Shown here piece by piece: positions 46,143 through 55,758 of a stretch of DNA of 64,000 nt. Source of the DNA: Brevundimonas guildfordensis (lineage in GTDB: Bacteria; Pseudomonadota; Alphaproteobacteria; Caulobacterales; Caulobacteraceae). Location of the stretch: the NCBI RefSeq assembly GCF_014836405.1, contig NZ_JACSQU010000001.1, positions 1,178,001 through 1,242,000 of the forward strand. The letters are read 5' to 3'. Position numbers and translations under genes: made by a program. The notes below the pieces were generated by a model that was not told where the DNA came from, did no database searches, and worked only from the letters and a program-made list of their open reading frames with translations. The first letter of the stretch is position 1. The number at the start of each line of letters is the position of its first letter.

Positions 46143-48320
46143 TCAGCCCCGCGCCTTGGCCTTGCGGCGCCAGTGAGTCAGCAGGTGTTCGGTGTAGCCG
46201 TTGGGCTGTTCCCTGCCCTTGAACACCAGATCGCAGGCCGCCTGCCACGCCGGACCGTCATATCCCGGCGCCAACGGGCGATAGGCCGGATCACCCGCGT
46301 TCTGGCGATCCACCACCACGGCCATGCGCTTCAGCGCCTCCATGACCGCGTCCTCGGTCCTGACGCCATGGCGCAGCCAGTTGGCCAGGTGCTGGCTGGA
46401 GATGCGCAGCGTCGCCCGATCCTCCATCAGGCCCACGTCGTGGATGTCCGGCACCTTGGAGCAGCCGACGCCCTGATCCACCCAGCGCACGACGTAGCCG
46501 AGGATGCCCTGGGCGTTGTTGTCCAGCTCCTGCCGGATTTCATCCGCGCCCGGCGTTCCGGTCGCGAACGGCGGCGTCAGCAGGGGCGTCAGGCCGGTCG
46601 GTGCGCGCGTCGCGATCTCGGCCTGACGCGCCCAGACGTCGACCTCGTGATAGTGCAACGCGTGCAGGGTCGCCGCCGTCGGCGAGGGAACCCAGGCCGT
46701 CGAGGCGCCCGCGCGCGGATGGCCCGCCTTGGCCGCCAGCATGTCGCCCATGCGGTCCGGCGCGGCCCACATCCCCTTGCCGATCTGCGCCCGCCCCGAC
46801 AGGCCCGCCTTCAGGCCGATGTCGACGTTGCGGTCCTCATAGGCCTTGATCCAGCCGGTCTCGCGCACCGCCTCCTTGCGAACGACAGGGCCGCCTTCCA
46901 TCACCGTGTGGATCTCGTCGCCGGTGCGATCCAGGAAGCCGGTGTTGATGAAGACCACCCTGCTCTTCGCCGCCGCGATGCAGTTCATCAGGTTGACGCT
47001 GGTGCGGCGTTCCTCGTCCATGATGCCCATCTTCAGCGTCAGGGCAGGCAGACCCAGCATGGTCTCGACCGCGCCGAACAGCTCGTCGCTGAACGCCACT
47101 TCGTCCGAGCCGTGCATCTTGGGCCGCACCACATAGACCGAGCCGGCCGGGCTGTTGCGCGCCTCAATCGGGCGGCGCAGGTCGTGCAGGCCGATCAGGC
47201 CGGTCATGGCGATGTCCAGCAGATGCTCGGGCGTCTCACGCCCATGGGCGTCCAGCACGGCGTCGGTCGTCAGGTGCAGGCCGACGTTGCGCACCAGCAT
47301 CAGGCTGCGCCCCTTCAGGGCCAGCGTCGATCCATCCGGCGCCGTATAGAGGCGGTCCGGGGTCAGGCGCCGCTCGACCGTGCGGCCGTCTTTCTCGAAA
47401 TCCGCCTGAAGATCGCCGCGCATCAGGCCCAGCCAGTTGGCGTAGACCAGCCGCTTGTCCGCCGCGTCGACGGCGGCGACGCTGTCTTCGGCGTCGGCGA
47501 TGGCCGACAGAGCCGCCTCGACCACGACATCGGCGACGCCCGCCGGGTCGTCCCGGCCGATGGGGTGCGCGCGGTCGATGACGATCTCCAGATGCAGGCC
47601 GTTGTGACGCAGCAGGACGCCGGACGGCGCCGCCGCCTGTCCCGCATGACCGGCGAAAACGGCCGGATCGGCCAGCCCCGTCTCGCGCCCCCCGGACAGG
47701 ACAACGACCAACCGCCCGCCGTCGATGCGATAGCCGACCGCCTCGGCATGGCCGCCTTCCGCCAACGGCGCCGCCTGATCCAAGAGCGCGCGAGCGCGGG
47801 CGATCACGCGAGCGCCGCGCTCGACATCATAGCCACCCGCCTTCGGCGCCTCGCCCAGGGCGTCGGTGCCGTAAAGCGCGTCATACAGGCTGCCCCAACG
47901 CGCATTGGCCGCGTTCAGCAGATAGCGGGCGTTGGTCAGGGGCACGACCAGTTGCGGCCCGGCCATGCTGGCGATCTCAGGGTCGACCTCAGCGGTCTCG
48001 GCCCGCACGCCGTCGCGCTCGGGCTCGATGTAGCCGATCTCGCGCAGATAGGCCTGATAGGCCGCCTGATCCGGCCGGCCCGGATAGGCGCGGTGCCAGT
48101 CGTCCAGCTTGCGCTGCAGTTCGTCGCGATGCTCCAGCAGGTCGCGGTTGCGGCGGCCGAAACGGGCCAGCAGCCCCTCGACCCCAGCCCAGAAGGCGTC
48201 GGCGCTTACGCCGGACCCCGGCGCCGCCTGCTCACGCACGAAGGCGTCCAGCTCGACGGCGACCTTCAGGCTGCCGTGGCGGACATAGGCGTCGGCGGGG
48301 GTGGTGGGGGCGTCGAACAT
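46143..48320 (-). CDS. glcB: Malate synthase G
   Basis: A 725-residue single-chain malate synthase that condenses glyoxylate and acetyl-CoA in the glyoxylate bypass. Diagnostic segments include [17 protein letters not shown] with the catalytic Arg, [20 protein letters not shown], with the Mg-binding Glu, and [20 protein letters not shown] in the C-terminal part, which belongs to form G. The ATG at 48320 has GGAG six bases upstream; the frame is open further but without a site. It is divergent from a LysR-type gene, which may control it. Confidence 0.95.
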   Translation of the reverse strand: MFDAPTTPADAYVRHGSLKVAVELDAFVREQAAPGSGVSADAFWAGVEGLLARFGRRNRDLLEHRDELQRKLDDWHRAYPGRPDQAAYQAYLREIGYIEPERDGVRAETAEVDPEIASMAGPQLVVPLTNARYLLNAANARWGSLYDALYGTDALGEAPKAGGYDVERGARVIARARALLDQAAPLAEGGHAEAVGYRIDGGRLVVVLSGGRETGLADPAVFAGHAGQAAAPSGVLLRHNGLHLEIVIDRAHPIGRDDPAGVADVVVEAALSAIADAEDSVAAVDAADKRLVYANWLGLMRGDLQADFEKDGRTVERRLTPDRLYTAPDGSTLALKGRSLMLVRNVGLHLTTDAVLDAHGRETPEHLLDIAMTGLIGLHDLRRPIEARNSPAGSVYVVRPKMHGSDEVAFSDELFGAVETMLGLPALTLKMGIMDEERRTSVNLMNCIAAAKSRVVFINTGFLDRTGDEIHTVMEGGPVVRKEAVRETGWIKAYEDRNVDIGLKAGLSGRAQIGKGMWAAPDRMGDMLAAKAGHPRAGASTAWVPSPTAATLHALHYHEVDVWARQAEIATRAPTGLTPLLTPPFATGTPGADEIRQELDNNAQGILGYVVRWVDQGVGCSKVPDIHDVGLMEDRATLRISSQHLANWLRHGVRTEDAVMEALKRMAVVVDRQNAGDPAYRPLAPGYDGPAWQAACDLVFKGREQPNGYTEHLLTHWRRKAKARG

Positions 48321-48422
48321 GGCGGTCTCCTTCAGGCTGAAGACTACGCCTGAATGGCCGCCGCTATCCACGGCGCAGAATGCGGCCTATCTTTGCGGAA
48401 TCCACAATGGTGAGAACCCGTC

Positions 48423-49313
48423 ATGCTGGCAGAGTATGAAATCTTCGTCCGCGCTCTGGAGGAAGGCAGCCTGTCCGCCGCCGCGCGTCGGCTGGACCTG
48501 TCGCCCGCCGTGGCCTCGCGCAGGCTGGCGCGGCTGGAGGACCGGCTGGGGGTGCGGCTGATCGAGCGGACGTCGCGCCGTCTGGCCCCAACCGAGGCCG
48601 GGCGGCTGGTCTATGATCGGGCGGCGCAGCTTCTGGAAGGGGTCGAGGACCTTGAGGCCGTGGTGTCGCGCCGCACGACCCAGGCGCGCGGCCTGCTGCG
48701 CGTATCGGCGCCGACCTCGTTCGGGCGGCGGCGGCTGGCGCCGCTGCTGGCCCCGTTTCTGGAGGCGCAGCCGCGCCTGACACTGGAGCTGAACCTGACC
48801 GACGCCTTCGTGGACCTGATGGCCGAGGACGTGGACGTGGCGGTGCGGATCGGCGGCTATGAAGCGGAAAACCCGCTGATGCACCGACTGGCGCCGAACC
48901 GGCGGGTGCTGTGCGCCTCGCCCGCCTATCTGGCCGAGCACGGCGCGCCGGACAGTCTGGACGACCTGCGCCGCCACGCCCAGCTGGCGGCCGAGAACCA
49001 GTCGACCTGGCGGCTGGAGGGTCCCGAAGGTCCTGTCGTCTTCCGCGCCCGCAGCCGGGTGCGGACCAACTCAAGCGAAGTGGCCCGCGAGTTGGCTCTG
49101 GCGGGCCTCGGCGTCGCCCTGCGTTCGACCTGGGATGTCGGGGACGAACTGCGCGACGGGCGGCTGAAGGTAGTGCTGCCTCAATATGCCGGCTCGTCCG
49201 ACGTGGCGATCTTCGCCCTGACGGCAGGGCGGGCGCGGGCCGAAACCCGCGTCCGCGCCTTCATCGACTTCCTGACCGGCCTCTATGGAGAGACGCCGGA
49301 GTGGGATCGCTGA
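48423..49313 (+). CDS. LysR family transcriptional regulator
   Basis: A 296-residue regulator. The N-terminal winged helix (EYEIFVRALEEGSLSAAARRLDLSPAVASRRLARLEDRLGVRL) is typical, followed by a linker helix and a substrate-binding domain (GLLRVSAPTSFGRRRLAPLL; VDVAVRIGG). It belongs to the CrgA/AaeR-like group by these segments. It is divergent from glcB, about 100 bases apart, the classical layout for a LysR regulator and its target; a signal such as glyoxylate or acetate is only a guess. Confidence 0.9.
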   Translation: MLAEYEIFVRALEEGSLSAAARRLDLSPAVASRRLARLEDRLGVRLIERTSRRLAPTEAGRLVYDRAAQLLEGVEDLEAVVSRRTTQARGLLRVSAPTSFGRRRLAPLLAPFLEAQPRLTLELNLTDAFVDLMAEDVDVAVRIGGYEAENPLMHRLAPNRRVLCASPAYLAEHGAPDSLDDLRRHAQLAAENQSTWRLEGPEGPVVFRARSRVRTNSSEVARELALAGLGVALRSTWDVGDELRDGRLKVVLPQYAGSSDVAIFALTAGRARAETRVRAFIDFLTGLYGETPEWDR

Positions 49314-51779
49314 TCACTCCTGTCCGGTCGTCGCCGCCGGCTTCATCCAGCGATCCAGCCAGGCGCCCATTTCATACAGGGTGTGGCCGACGGACTCCCG
49401 CGCGCGATAGCCGTGCGCCTCCAACGGCAAGACGACATAGCGCGCCGTGGCGCCGTTGCCCTTCAGCGCCGCATAGAAGCGCTCGGTCTGCACCGGGAAG
49501 GTGCCCGAGTTATCGTCCTCTTCGCCGTGGATCAGCAGGATCGGCTCGTTGACCTTATTGGCGTAGGTGAAGGGCGACATGGCGTTGTAGGTGTCGGTCG
49601 CCTCCCAATAGGACCGCTGCTCGGCCTGGAAGCCGAACGGCGTCAGGGTGCGGTTATAGGCGCCCGAACGGGCGATGCCGGTCTTGAACAGGTCGGTGTG
49701 GGCCAGCAGGTTCGCGGTCATGAAGGCGCCGTAGGAGTGGCCGCCGACGGCGATGCGCTCCCGGTCGGCCACGCCCAGGGCCACCACGGCGTCGACCGCC
49801 GCCTTGGCGCTGGCCGACAGCTGCTCGATGTAGGTGTCGTTCGGCTCGGCCCCGTCGCGGCCGATGATCGGCATCGTCGGGTTGTCCAGGATGGCGTAGC
49901 CCTGCGTCAGCAGGAACAGGTGGCTGGAGCCGCCCGGCCGCACGAAGCGGTTGTCGGTGTCGACGACCTGACCGGCGACGGCGGCGTCGGTGAACTCGGC
50001 CGGATAGGCCCACATCAGCAGCGGCAGCGGGCCGTCGCGGCCCTTATCGTAGCCGGCGGGCAGATACAGCGTCCCCGACAGCTCGACCCCGTCGTCGCGG
50101 GTGTAGGTGATCAGCTCGCGGCTGACACCGGCCAGTTGCGGCGCCGGATCCGGGAAGGCGGTCAGGGCCGTCACGCCACCGTCCAGATCACGCACGCGCA
50201 GGTTGGCCGGGTCGGTGCGGCTTTCGCGATAGGTGACCAGCTTGCGGCCGTTCTCGTCCAGCACGCCGACCACGGTCTCGTACTCGCCCTGGGCCGAGCG
50301 CCACAGACGTTCGCTCTGGCCGGTCTTCAGGTCCATCAGGTCGAGGAAGGGATACTGGCCCTCGCGCGTCGCGCCGTTGCCCTCGACGAAGACCTTGGAG
50401 CCGTCGGCGTTGAAGCGCATGACCGAGCGGCCGCGCGCGTTCGGCTCGGTCATCACCGAGCCCGGATCGTTGTAGCGGTCCTGATAGTTGCGATCGACCA
50501 GGACGCGGCCCTGCCCCGGATTGGACGGGTCGACCAGGGTGCGGGTCTCGTGGCGGGTGTTGAACCAGCGGCTGTCCACGATGGCGACGTCGTCGCGGCC
50601 CCAGGTGGTCCCGGCGTACCGCTCCTTCAGGTCGAGCAGGACCTGCGGGCGGTCGTTGAACGGCGCGCGCAGCATGAAGACGCGGTCGCGCACCTCGGCG
50701 GCGTTGCGCGGATCGCCGCCGTCCTGAGCCTCGGCCCAGACCAGGGTGGCGTCGGCGTCGGCGCGCCACTGGACCGACCGCGGCCCCGGCGCCACGGCGT
50801 CGAACGGCGTCGGCACATTGTCCCGCAGCGGCAGATCAGCGACGCGGTGAACTTCGCGCCCGTTCAGATCCGTGACGACCACGTCCGTCGGGAACAGCCG
50901 CGCCGGAACCACATAGCTGTAGGGCTTCTTCACCCGCGTCTGCAGGAGGTAACGGCCGTCCGGCGAGGTCGACAGGCCCAGAATGACGCCCGGCTGTCCC
51001 ACGGTGCGGGCGCGGCCGTTCAGCGTCACCACCGTCGGCTGGCTGGTGAAGTAGTGGTTGAACAGCGCCTCGTCGCCCGCATTGGACAGCAGGTCCTGAT
51101 AGGTCCGAACGGGCGCGGCCTGTCCGCCTGTCTCGGTGATGATCGGCCCCTCGGGCGGATGATCCACGTTCGGGGCCACGCCGCGCCCGGTCGGAACGGC
51201 CAGAACCAGCAGGCCTGAGGAGTCCGGCAGCCAGGAGAATCCCGAACCGGAGGCGGCGTTGACCATCGGCCCGTTCAGCTTGCGCGCCTTGGCCTGGGCG
51301 ACATCGGCGACCCACAGCTCCAGTCCGTTGGGGACGTTGACCAGGAAGGCGACCGTCTTGCCGTCCGGCGCCCAAGCGGCGTTCGTCAGGCGCGCATTGG
51401 CGGGCAGGCCCGACACGGACCGCGCGGCGCCGCCGCCGATCGACTGGAAGCTGAGCCCCGTCAGCCAGGAGACGCGGCTGTTGGCCGGGCCGTTATTGCG
51501 CGGGTTGATGCGATATCCCGCCAGCCGCAGCATCGGCTCGGACAGCTCCGCGATGCTGGGCAGGTTGGAGCGGTCGGTCAGCAGCAGGGTCTTGCGATCG
51601 GGGCTGACGCTGACGCCCGGGTTCGGCTTGGCGTCCAGAATCTGGGCGATCGGCGCGGGCGGTTGCTGATAGGTCGGCGCCGCATCCTGGGCCATCGCCA
51701 CGACGGGCAGCATCAGAGCCGGCACGGCCGCTGCCAGAACCAGGGCGGGCAAGGCCACCCCCAGCAGTCGATTGCGCAT
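49314..51779 (-). CDS. S9 family peptidase (prolyl oligopeptidase/glutamyl endopeptidase-like)
   Basis: An 821-residue exported serine peptidase. Signal peptide: MRNRLLGVALPALVLAAAVPA, ending near AMAQD; GGGGAAA lies upstream of the ATG. The N-terminal part is a beta-propeller (ISPDRKTLLLTDRS-like repeats), the C-terminal part an alpha/beta hydrolase with Ser in GGHSYGAFM, Asp in EEDDNSGTFP and His in LEAHGYRARES. The GHSYGAFM form resembles C-terminal glutamyl endopeptidases within S9, a tentative assignment. Its stop is directly next to the stop of the LysR gene. Confidence 0.88.
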   Translation of the reverse strand: MRNRLLGVALPALVLAAAVPALMLPVVAMAQDAAPTYQQPPAPIAQILDAKPNPGVSVSPDRKTLLLTDRSNLPSIAELSEPMLRLAGYRINPRNNGPANSRVSWLTGLSFQSIGGGAARSVSGLPANARLTNAAWAPDGKTVAFLVNVPNGLELWVADVAQAKARKLNGPMVNAASGSGFSWLPDSSGLLVLAVPTGRGVAPNVDHPPEGPIITETGGQAAPVRTYQDLLSNAGDEALFNHYFTSQPTVVTLNGRARTVGQPGVILGLSTSPDGRYLLQTRVKKPYSYVVPARLFPTDVVVTDLNGREVHRVADLPLRDNVPTPFDAVAPGPRSVQWRADADATLVWAEAQDGGDPRNAAEVRDRVFMLRAPFNDRPQVLLDLKERYAGTTWGRDDVAIVDSRWFNTRHETRTLVDPSNPGQGRVLVDRNYQDRYNDPGSVMTEPNARGRSVMRFNADGSKVFVEGNGATREGQYPFLDLMDLKTGQSERLWRSAQGEYETVVGVLDENGRKLVTYRESRTDPANLRVRDLDGGVTALTAFPDPAPQLAGVSRELITYTRDDGVELSGTLYLPAGYDKGRDGPLPLLMWAYPAEFTDAAVAGQVVDTDNRFVRPGGSSHLFLLTQGYAILDNPTMPIIGRDGAEPNDTYIEQLSASAKAAVDAVVALGVADRERIAVGGHSYGAFMTANLLAHTDLFKTGIARSGAYNRTLTPFGFQAEQRSYWEATDTYNAMSPFTYANKVNEPILLIHGEEDDNSGTFPVQTERFYAALKGNGATARYVVLPLEAHGYRARESVGHTLYEMGAWLDRWMKPAATTGQE

Positions 51780-51944
51780 AAAGTTTCCCCACTGAGTCAG
51801 TCTTGTGTGGCCGTAGGTGTGTCGCCCCAAGGTCGCGGGGTCAACCGCCAAGCCTTTCGACGCAACGCGCTTGCTCCCTCCTCTCGCCCGCTTTAAGGAC
51901 GAAGAAGACCGCGATATTCATCAGACGGTGAAAAAGGGAGCCCG

Positions 51945-52649
51945 ATGAGCAAGATTTACGCTGACGTGACGTCCGCGCTGGAGGGGTTTACATTCGACGG
52001 CATGACCGTCATGTCTGGCGGCTTCGGCCTGTGCGGCATCCCCGAGAACCTGATCGCCGGGCTGAAAGCCTCGGGCGTGAAGGGGCTGACGGTGATCTCC
52101 AACAACGCCGGCGTGGACGGCTTCGGCCTGGGCCAGCTGCTGGAGACGCGCCAGATCGCCAAGATGATCTCGTCCTACGTCGGCGAGAACAAGGAGTTCG
52201 AGCGCCAGTATCTGGCCGGCGAGCTGCAGCTGGAGTTCAATCCCCAAGGCACCCTAGCCGAGCGCATCCGCGCGGGCGGCGCGGGGATTCCCGCCTTCTT
52301 CACCGCCACCGGCGTCGGCACCCTGGTCGCCGAAGGCAAGGAAGTGCGCGAGTTCAACGGCCGCAACTACGTGATGGAGACGGGGCTGGTCGCCGACCTG
52401 TCCATCGTCAAGGCGTGGAAGGCCGACGAGCGCGGCAATCTGGTGTTCCGCAAGACGGCGCGCAACTTCAACCCGATGATGGCCACTGCCGGCAAGGTCA
52501 CGCTGGTCGAGGTCGAGGAGATCGTCCCCGTCGGCTCGATCGATCCGGACCACATCCACACGCCGGGGGTCTATGTCGACCGCCTGATCCAGACCGTGTC
52601 CGAAAAGCGCATCGAACAGCGCACCGTGCGTCAGAAGGAGTCCGCGTAA
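51945..52649 (+). CDS. 3-oxoacid CoA-transferase subunit A
   Basis: A 234-residue alpha subunit of a family I CoA-transferase that moves CoA from succinyl-CoA to acetoacetate or other 3-oxoacids. The motif [19 protein letters not shown] is diagnostic, followed by TVISNNAG and [25 protein letters not shown] and [12 protein letters not shown]-like segments agree. GGGAG lies before the ATG. The stop overlaps the ATG of subunit B (TAATG). Confidence 0.93.
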   Translation: MSKIYADVTSALEGFTFDGMTVMSGGFGLCGIPENLIAGLKASGVKGLTVISNNAGVDGFGLGQLLETRQIAKMISSYVGENKEFERQYLAGELQLEFNPQGTLAERIRAGGAGIPAFFTATGVGTLVAEGKEVREFNGRNYVMETGLVADLSIVKAWKADERGNLVFRKTARNFNPMMATAGKVTLVEVEEIVPVGSIDPDHIHTPGVYVDRLIQTVSEKRIEQRTVRQKESA

Positions 52650-53299
52650 TGGCTCGTACTCGCGAACAGCTGGCTGAACGCGCCGCCAAGGAGCTGCAGG
52701 ACGGCTTCTATGTGAACCTGGGCATCGGCATCCCGACCCTGGTGGCCAACTACATCCCCGAAGGCATGACCGTCACGCTGCAGAGCGAGAACGGCATGCT
52801 GGGCATGGGTCCCTTCCCCTATGAGGGCGAGGAAGACCCCGACCTGATCAACGCCGGCAAGCAGACGATCACGGAGATTCCCGAGAGCAGCTATTTCAGC
52901 TCCTCGGAAAGCTTCGCCATGATCCGCGGCGGCCACATCAACCTGTCGATCCTGGGCGCCATGGAAGTGGCCCAGAACGGCGACATCGCCAACTGGATGA
53001 TCCCCGGCAAGCTGGTGAAAGGCATGGGCGGGGCGATGGACCTGGTCGCGGGCGTCAAGCGCGTGGTCGTGGTGATGGATCACGCCAATAAGCATGGCCA
53101 GTCCAAGGTGCTGAAGGCCTGCACCCTGCCGCTGACCGGCACGGGCGTGGTCAGCCGCATCATCACCGATCTGGCGGTGTTCGACGTCAAGCCGGACGGT
53201 TCGGGCCTGGAGCTGATCGAGTTGGCCGACGGCGTCTCGCTGGACGAGGTCGCGGCCAAGACCGAGGCCGACTACACGGTGGCGCCGGGCGTGGGCTGA
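52649..53299 (+). CDS. 3-oxoacid CoA-transferase subunit B
   Basis: A 216-residue beta subunit. The catalytic Glu is in LQSENGMLGMGP; NLGIGIPTLVANYI, GGHINLSILGAMEV and MDLVAGVKRVVVVMDH are conserved family segments. AGGAG lies 7-8 bases before the ATG within the end of subunit A. The operon ends at a strong terminator. Confidence 0.94.
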   Translation: MARTREQLAERAAKELQDGFYVNLGIGIPTLVANYIPEGMTVTLQSENGMLGMGPFPYEGEEDPDLINAGKQTITEIPESSYFSSSESFAMIRGGHINLSILGAMEVAQNGDIANWMIPGKLVKGMGGAMDLVAGVKRVVVVMDHANKHGQSKVLKACTLPLTGTGVVSRIITDLAVFDVKPDGSGLELIELADGVSLDEVAAKTEADYTVAPGVG

Positions 53300-53327
53300 A
53301 CCGCCCTGCTCCCGTTCTGAAAATGGA

Positions 53328-53360
53328 AACCCCGGCGGCCGCGCGGCCGCCGGGGTTTTT
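53328..53360. terminator. Strong bidirectional terminator
   Basis: A 14-bp perfect stem (AACCCCGGCGGCCG/CGGCCGCCGGGGTT) with a two-base apparent loop and five T at the right end. It separates the CoA-transferase operon from the leftward lipid transport operon. Confidence 0.85.
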
Positions 53361-53374
53361 CATGCGCTTGCGTA

Positions 53375-54010
53375 CTAGGAGCCTCGCGCCGCCTGGCTGG
53401 CTTGCTGGTCGGTCCAGACGACGATCTGGCGGCTGACCTCAGCGGTGGCGCGGTCGAAGGCGGCGACAATGGCGGACTGACGGTTCTCGCCCGCGCTGTC
53501 GCTGACCGAGATGCGGTCCTCGGCGACGATCGAGCGGTCGCCGGGCTGCATCAGACGCAGCAGCACCACGATGTTTGCATCCGGCACAGCGCCCGGCGCG
53601 GCGTAGGTCGCCTCGAACCGGCGGACGTCCACGTTCAGCAGCAAGCCGTCGCGCGCGATCGGGCCGCTGCTCAGCACGGTGCAGGCCGCACCGTCCAGGA
53701 AGGCGTTGCGCAGGGCCTCCTCGAATAGGATCTCCGAAGGCGAGACCCAACGGGCCCCCTTGATGTAGGCCGCCTCGGCCCCGGTCACGGCGAGCACGCG
53801 GTCGCCGCGCGCGGCCTCGACGAAATCCACGCGCCGCAGCGCGACATGGACCTCGGGGCAGGCTGACGTCGCTCCCGTCCCCGCAAACGCCGAAGCGCCG
53901 CCAAAGCGATAGAGCTGAACCGGGTCGGGCGTCGACAGCAGGGCGCAGCCCGACACACCCCCGGCCAGGGCGACAGCCGCCGCCGCAATCATCAGTCTGG
54001 AACGGATCAC
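53375..54010 (-). CDS. ABC-type transport auxiliary lipoprotein (PqiC/Mce-associated)
   Basis: A 211-residue lipoprotein with a clear lipobox (MIAAAAVALAGGVSGC). The start is a GTG overlapping the mlaD-like stop by GTGA. It belongs to the outer membrane lipoproteins that go with MCE proteins (pattern TPDPVQLYRFGG near the N-terminus, ILFEEALRNAFLDG in the middle, VVAAFDRATAEVSRQIVVW at the end). It probably anchors the lipid path to the outer membrane. Confidence 0.82.
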   Translation of the reverse strand: MIRSRLMIAAAAVALAGGVSGCALLSTPDPVQLYRFGGASAFAGTGATSACPEVHVALRRVDFVEAARGDRVLAVTGAEAAYIKGARWVSPSEILFEEALRNAFLDGAACTVLSSGPIARDGLLLNVDVRRFEATYAAPGAVPDANIVVLLRLMQPGDRSIVAEDRISVSDSAGENRQSAIVAAFDRATAEVSRQIVVWTDQQASQAARGS

Positions 54011-54945
54011 GGCTGCACCTCGATTTCCTTGGATGCCGGCTTGGTGATGAAAGCCCGCGGGCTTTCGCTCACGTTGTCGATCAGCGACTGGAGCGAGCGC
54101 GTCGCCCGATCCAGTTGGCGGATGGTGTCATTGAGTTGCGGCACCGTCTGAGTGCCGAAGTCGCCGAGCGGCCCTTCCAGTCCGGTCGCCGAGCGGTTGA
54201 TGGAGGCGATGGCGGCCTGCGCCTCCTGCGTCGCCTTGTTGATATTTGCGATCGCCTGCTTGCCGTCAGTGTCGATCATCTGGCGGGCGCTGGCGCCCAG
54301 GGCCTGATACTCGCCGACAGCGGCGTTGGCCTTGGTGATCGTCTCTTCAAGCTGCTGGAACATCCCCTTGCGCGCTTCGAGTTCGGCCGTCAGCGCCTCG
54401 ACATTCTTCACGCTGGTCGAGAAGCTGCGGATGTTGTCGTCGGACATGACGCGATTGATGCGGTTCAGGGCGTCCACCGTCTGGGCCAGCACCGTGCCGG
54501 ACCCGCTCAGCAGTTCGGCGATGGGGCTGGGCTGGCTCTGGATCACCGGCACCACGTTGTCGGGATACTGTTCCTTCAGCAGGGCGCTTTCCGGCGTGCC
54601 CGCAGTGATCTGGATGTAGTTCAAGCCGGTGATCCCCTGCGGCTCCAGCTGGGCGCGAGAGGTCACCCGCACCGGGGTCGTCCCGTTCAGTCGCACCCGG
54701 GCGATGACCTGGTCCCCCTTCTTGGGGTCCAGGTTCAGGTTCGTCACCTCGCCGACGCGGATGCCGTTGAAGTGGACCTCGCCGCCCTCCGAAAGGCCGC
54801 GCACAGGCCCGTAGAACACGATGTCATAGACATCGAAATCCTTACTGAACTGCAGCCGCGCCAACCAGATCGTGAAGACCGCCAGCGCCACCAGAAGGGC
54901 GACGGTGGCGATGCCGACGGCAGCGTAATGAGCGTCTCTTTCCAT
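54007..54945 (-). CDS. MCE domain protein, MlaD family
   Basis: A 312-residue periplasmic protein held by one N-terminal helix (AAVGIATVALLVALAVFTIWL). The MCE domain follows at about 38-125 (FYGPVRGLSEGGEVHFNGIRVGEV, VTSRAQLEPQGITGLNYIQI). The rest is a long, mostly helical C-terminal region with coiled-coil character, longer than E. coli MlaD (183 residues), so it may form a longer tube or needle. It is the substrate channel of the lipid transporter. Confidence 0.9.
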   Translation of the reverse strand: MERDAHYAAVGIATVALLVALAVFTIWLARLQFSKDFDVYDIVFYGPVRGLSEGGEVHFNGIRVGEVTNLNLDPKKGDQVIARVRLNGTTPVRVTSRAQLEPQGITGLNYIQITAGTPESALLKEQYPDNVVPVIQSQPSPIAELLSGSGTVLAQTVDALNRINRVMSDDNIRSFSTSVKNVEALTAELEARKGMFQQLEETITKANAAVGEYQALGASARQMIDTDGKQAIANINKATQEAQAAIASINRSATGLEGPLGDFGTQTVPQLNDTIRQLDRATRSLQSLIDNVSESPRAFITKPASKEIEVQP

Positions 54946-54960
54946 CGTTTCGCGTCCTCC

Positions 54961-55758
54961 TCAGGCCGCCGTCTTGTGGGCGGCGCGTCCGCGCGGCCCC
55001 AGGAAGTATTCCTTGATCCAAGGGTGGTCCGAGCGTTCCAGCTCTGTGACCGGGGCCTTGGCCACCACATGTTTGTCCGCCAGAACCGCCACCTGGTCGC
55101 AGATGGCGTAAAGGCTGTCGAGATCGTGGGTGATCATGAAGACCGTCAGCCCCAGGTCGTCCGACAGCTGACGGATCAGGTCGTCGAACGCCGCCGCCCC
55201 GATAGGGTCCAGCCCCGCCGTCGGCTCGTCCAGGAAGACCAGTTCGGGGTCCAGCGCCAGGGCGCGAGCCAGGCCGACGCGCTTGCGCATCCCGCCCGAC
55301 AGCTCGGCCGGCTTCAGATAAAGCGCCTCGGGCTTGAGACCCACCATGGCGACCTTCATCTCGGCCAGTTCGCGGATGGTGCTCTTGGGCAGCTTCGTAT
55401 GCTCGACCAGCGGCGAGGCCACATTGTCCAGCACCGTCAGCGAGGAGAACAGCGCCCCCTGCTGGAACAGCACGCCGGTGCGGCGCTCCACGGCGGCGGC
55501 CTCTTCCTTGGTCATGGCGCTGCGGTCCTGACCGAACAGGCGCACTTCCCCGCCTTCGGGCTCCTTCAGGCCGATGATGGAGTTCAGCAGCACCGTCTTG
55601 CCGGTGCCGGACCCGCCGACGACGCCCAGCACTTCGCCGCGCATCACGTCCAGGTCGAGATCCTGGTGGATGACCCGGTCGCCGAACTGGCTGAGCAGGC
55701 CCCGCACCTGGATGAGCGCCTCGCGGTCGCCGACTGCTGCGCGCGTCTCGTCCGTCAT
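54961..55758 (-). CDS. Lipid ABC transporter ATPase, MlaF type
   Basis: A 265-residue ATPase. Walker A is GGSGTGKT, the signature is LSGGMRKRVGLARAL (the LSGGM form typical of Mla/Mkl proteins) and Walker B is ELVFLDEPTAGLDP. The ATG overlaps the permease stop as ATGA. It powers phospholipid movement between inner and outer membranes. Confidence 0.93.
   Translation of the reverse strand: MTDETRAAVGDREALIQVRGLLSQFGDRVIHQDLDLDVMRGEVLGVVGGSGTGKTVLLNSIIGLKEPEGGEVRLFGQDRSAMTKEEAAAVERRTGVLFQQGALFSSLTVLDNVASPLVEHTKLPKSTIRELAEMKVAMVGLKPEALYLKPAELSGGMRKRVGLARALALDPELVFLDEPTAGLDPIGAAAFDDLIRQLSDDLGLTVFMITHDLDSLYAICDQVAVLADKHVVAKAPVTELERSDHPWIKEYFLGPRGRAAHKTAA

Noticed and set aside
46137-48353. A 738-codon open frame antisense to malate synthase G
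   Set aside because: Mirror frame of a well-conserved gene; no protein-like features.
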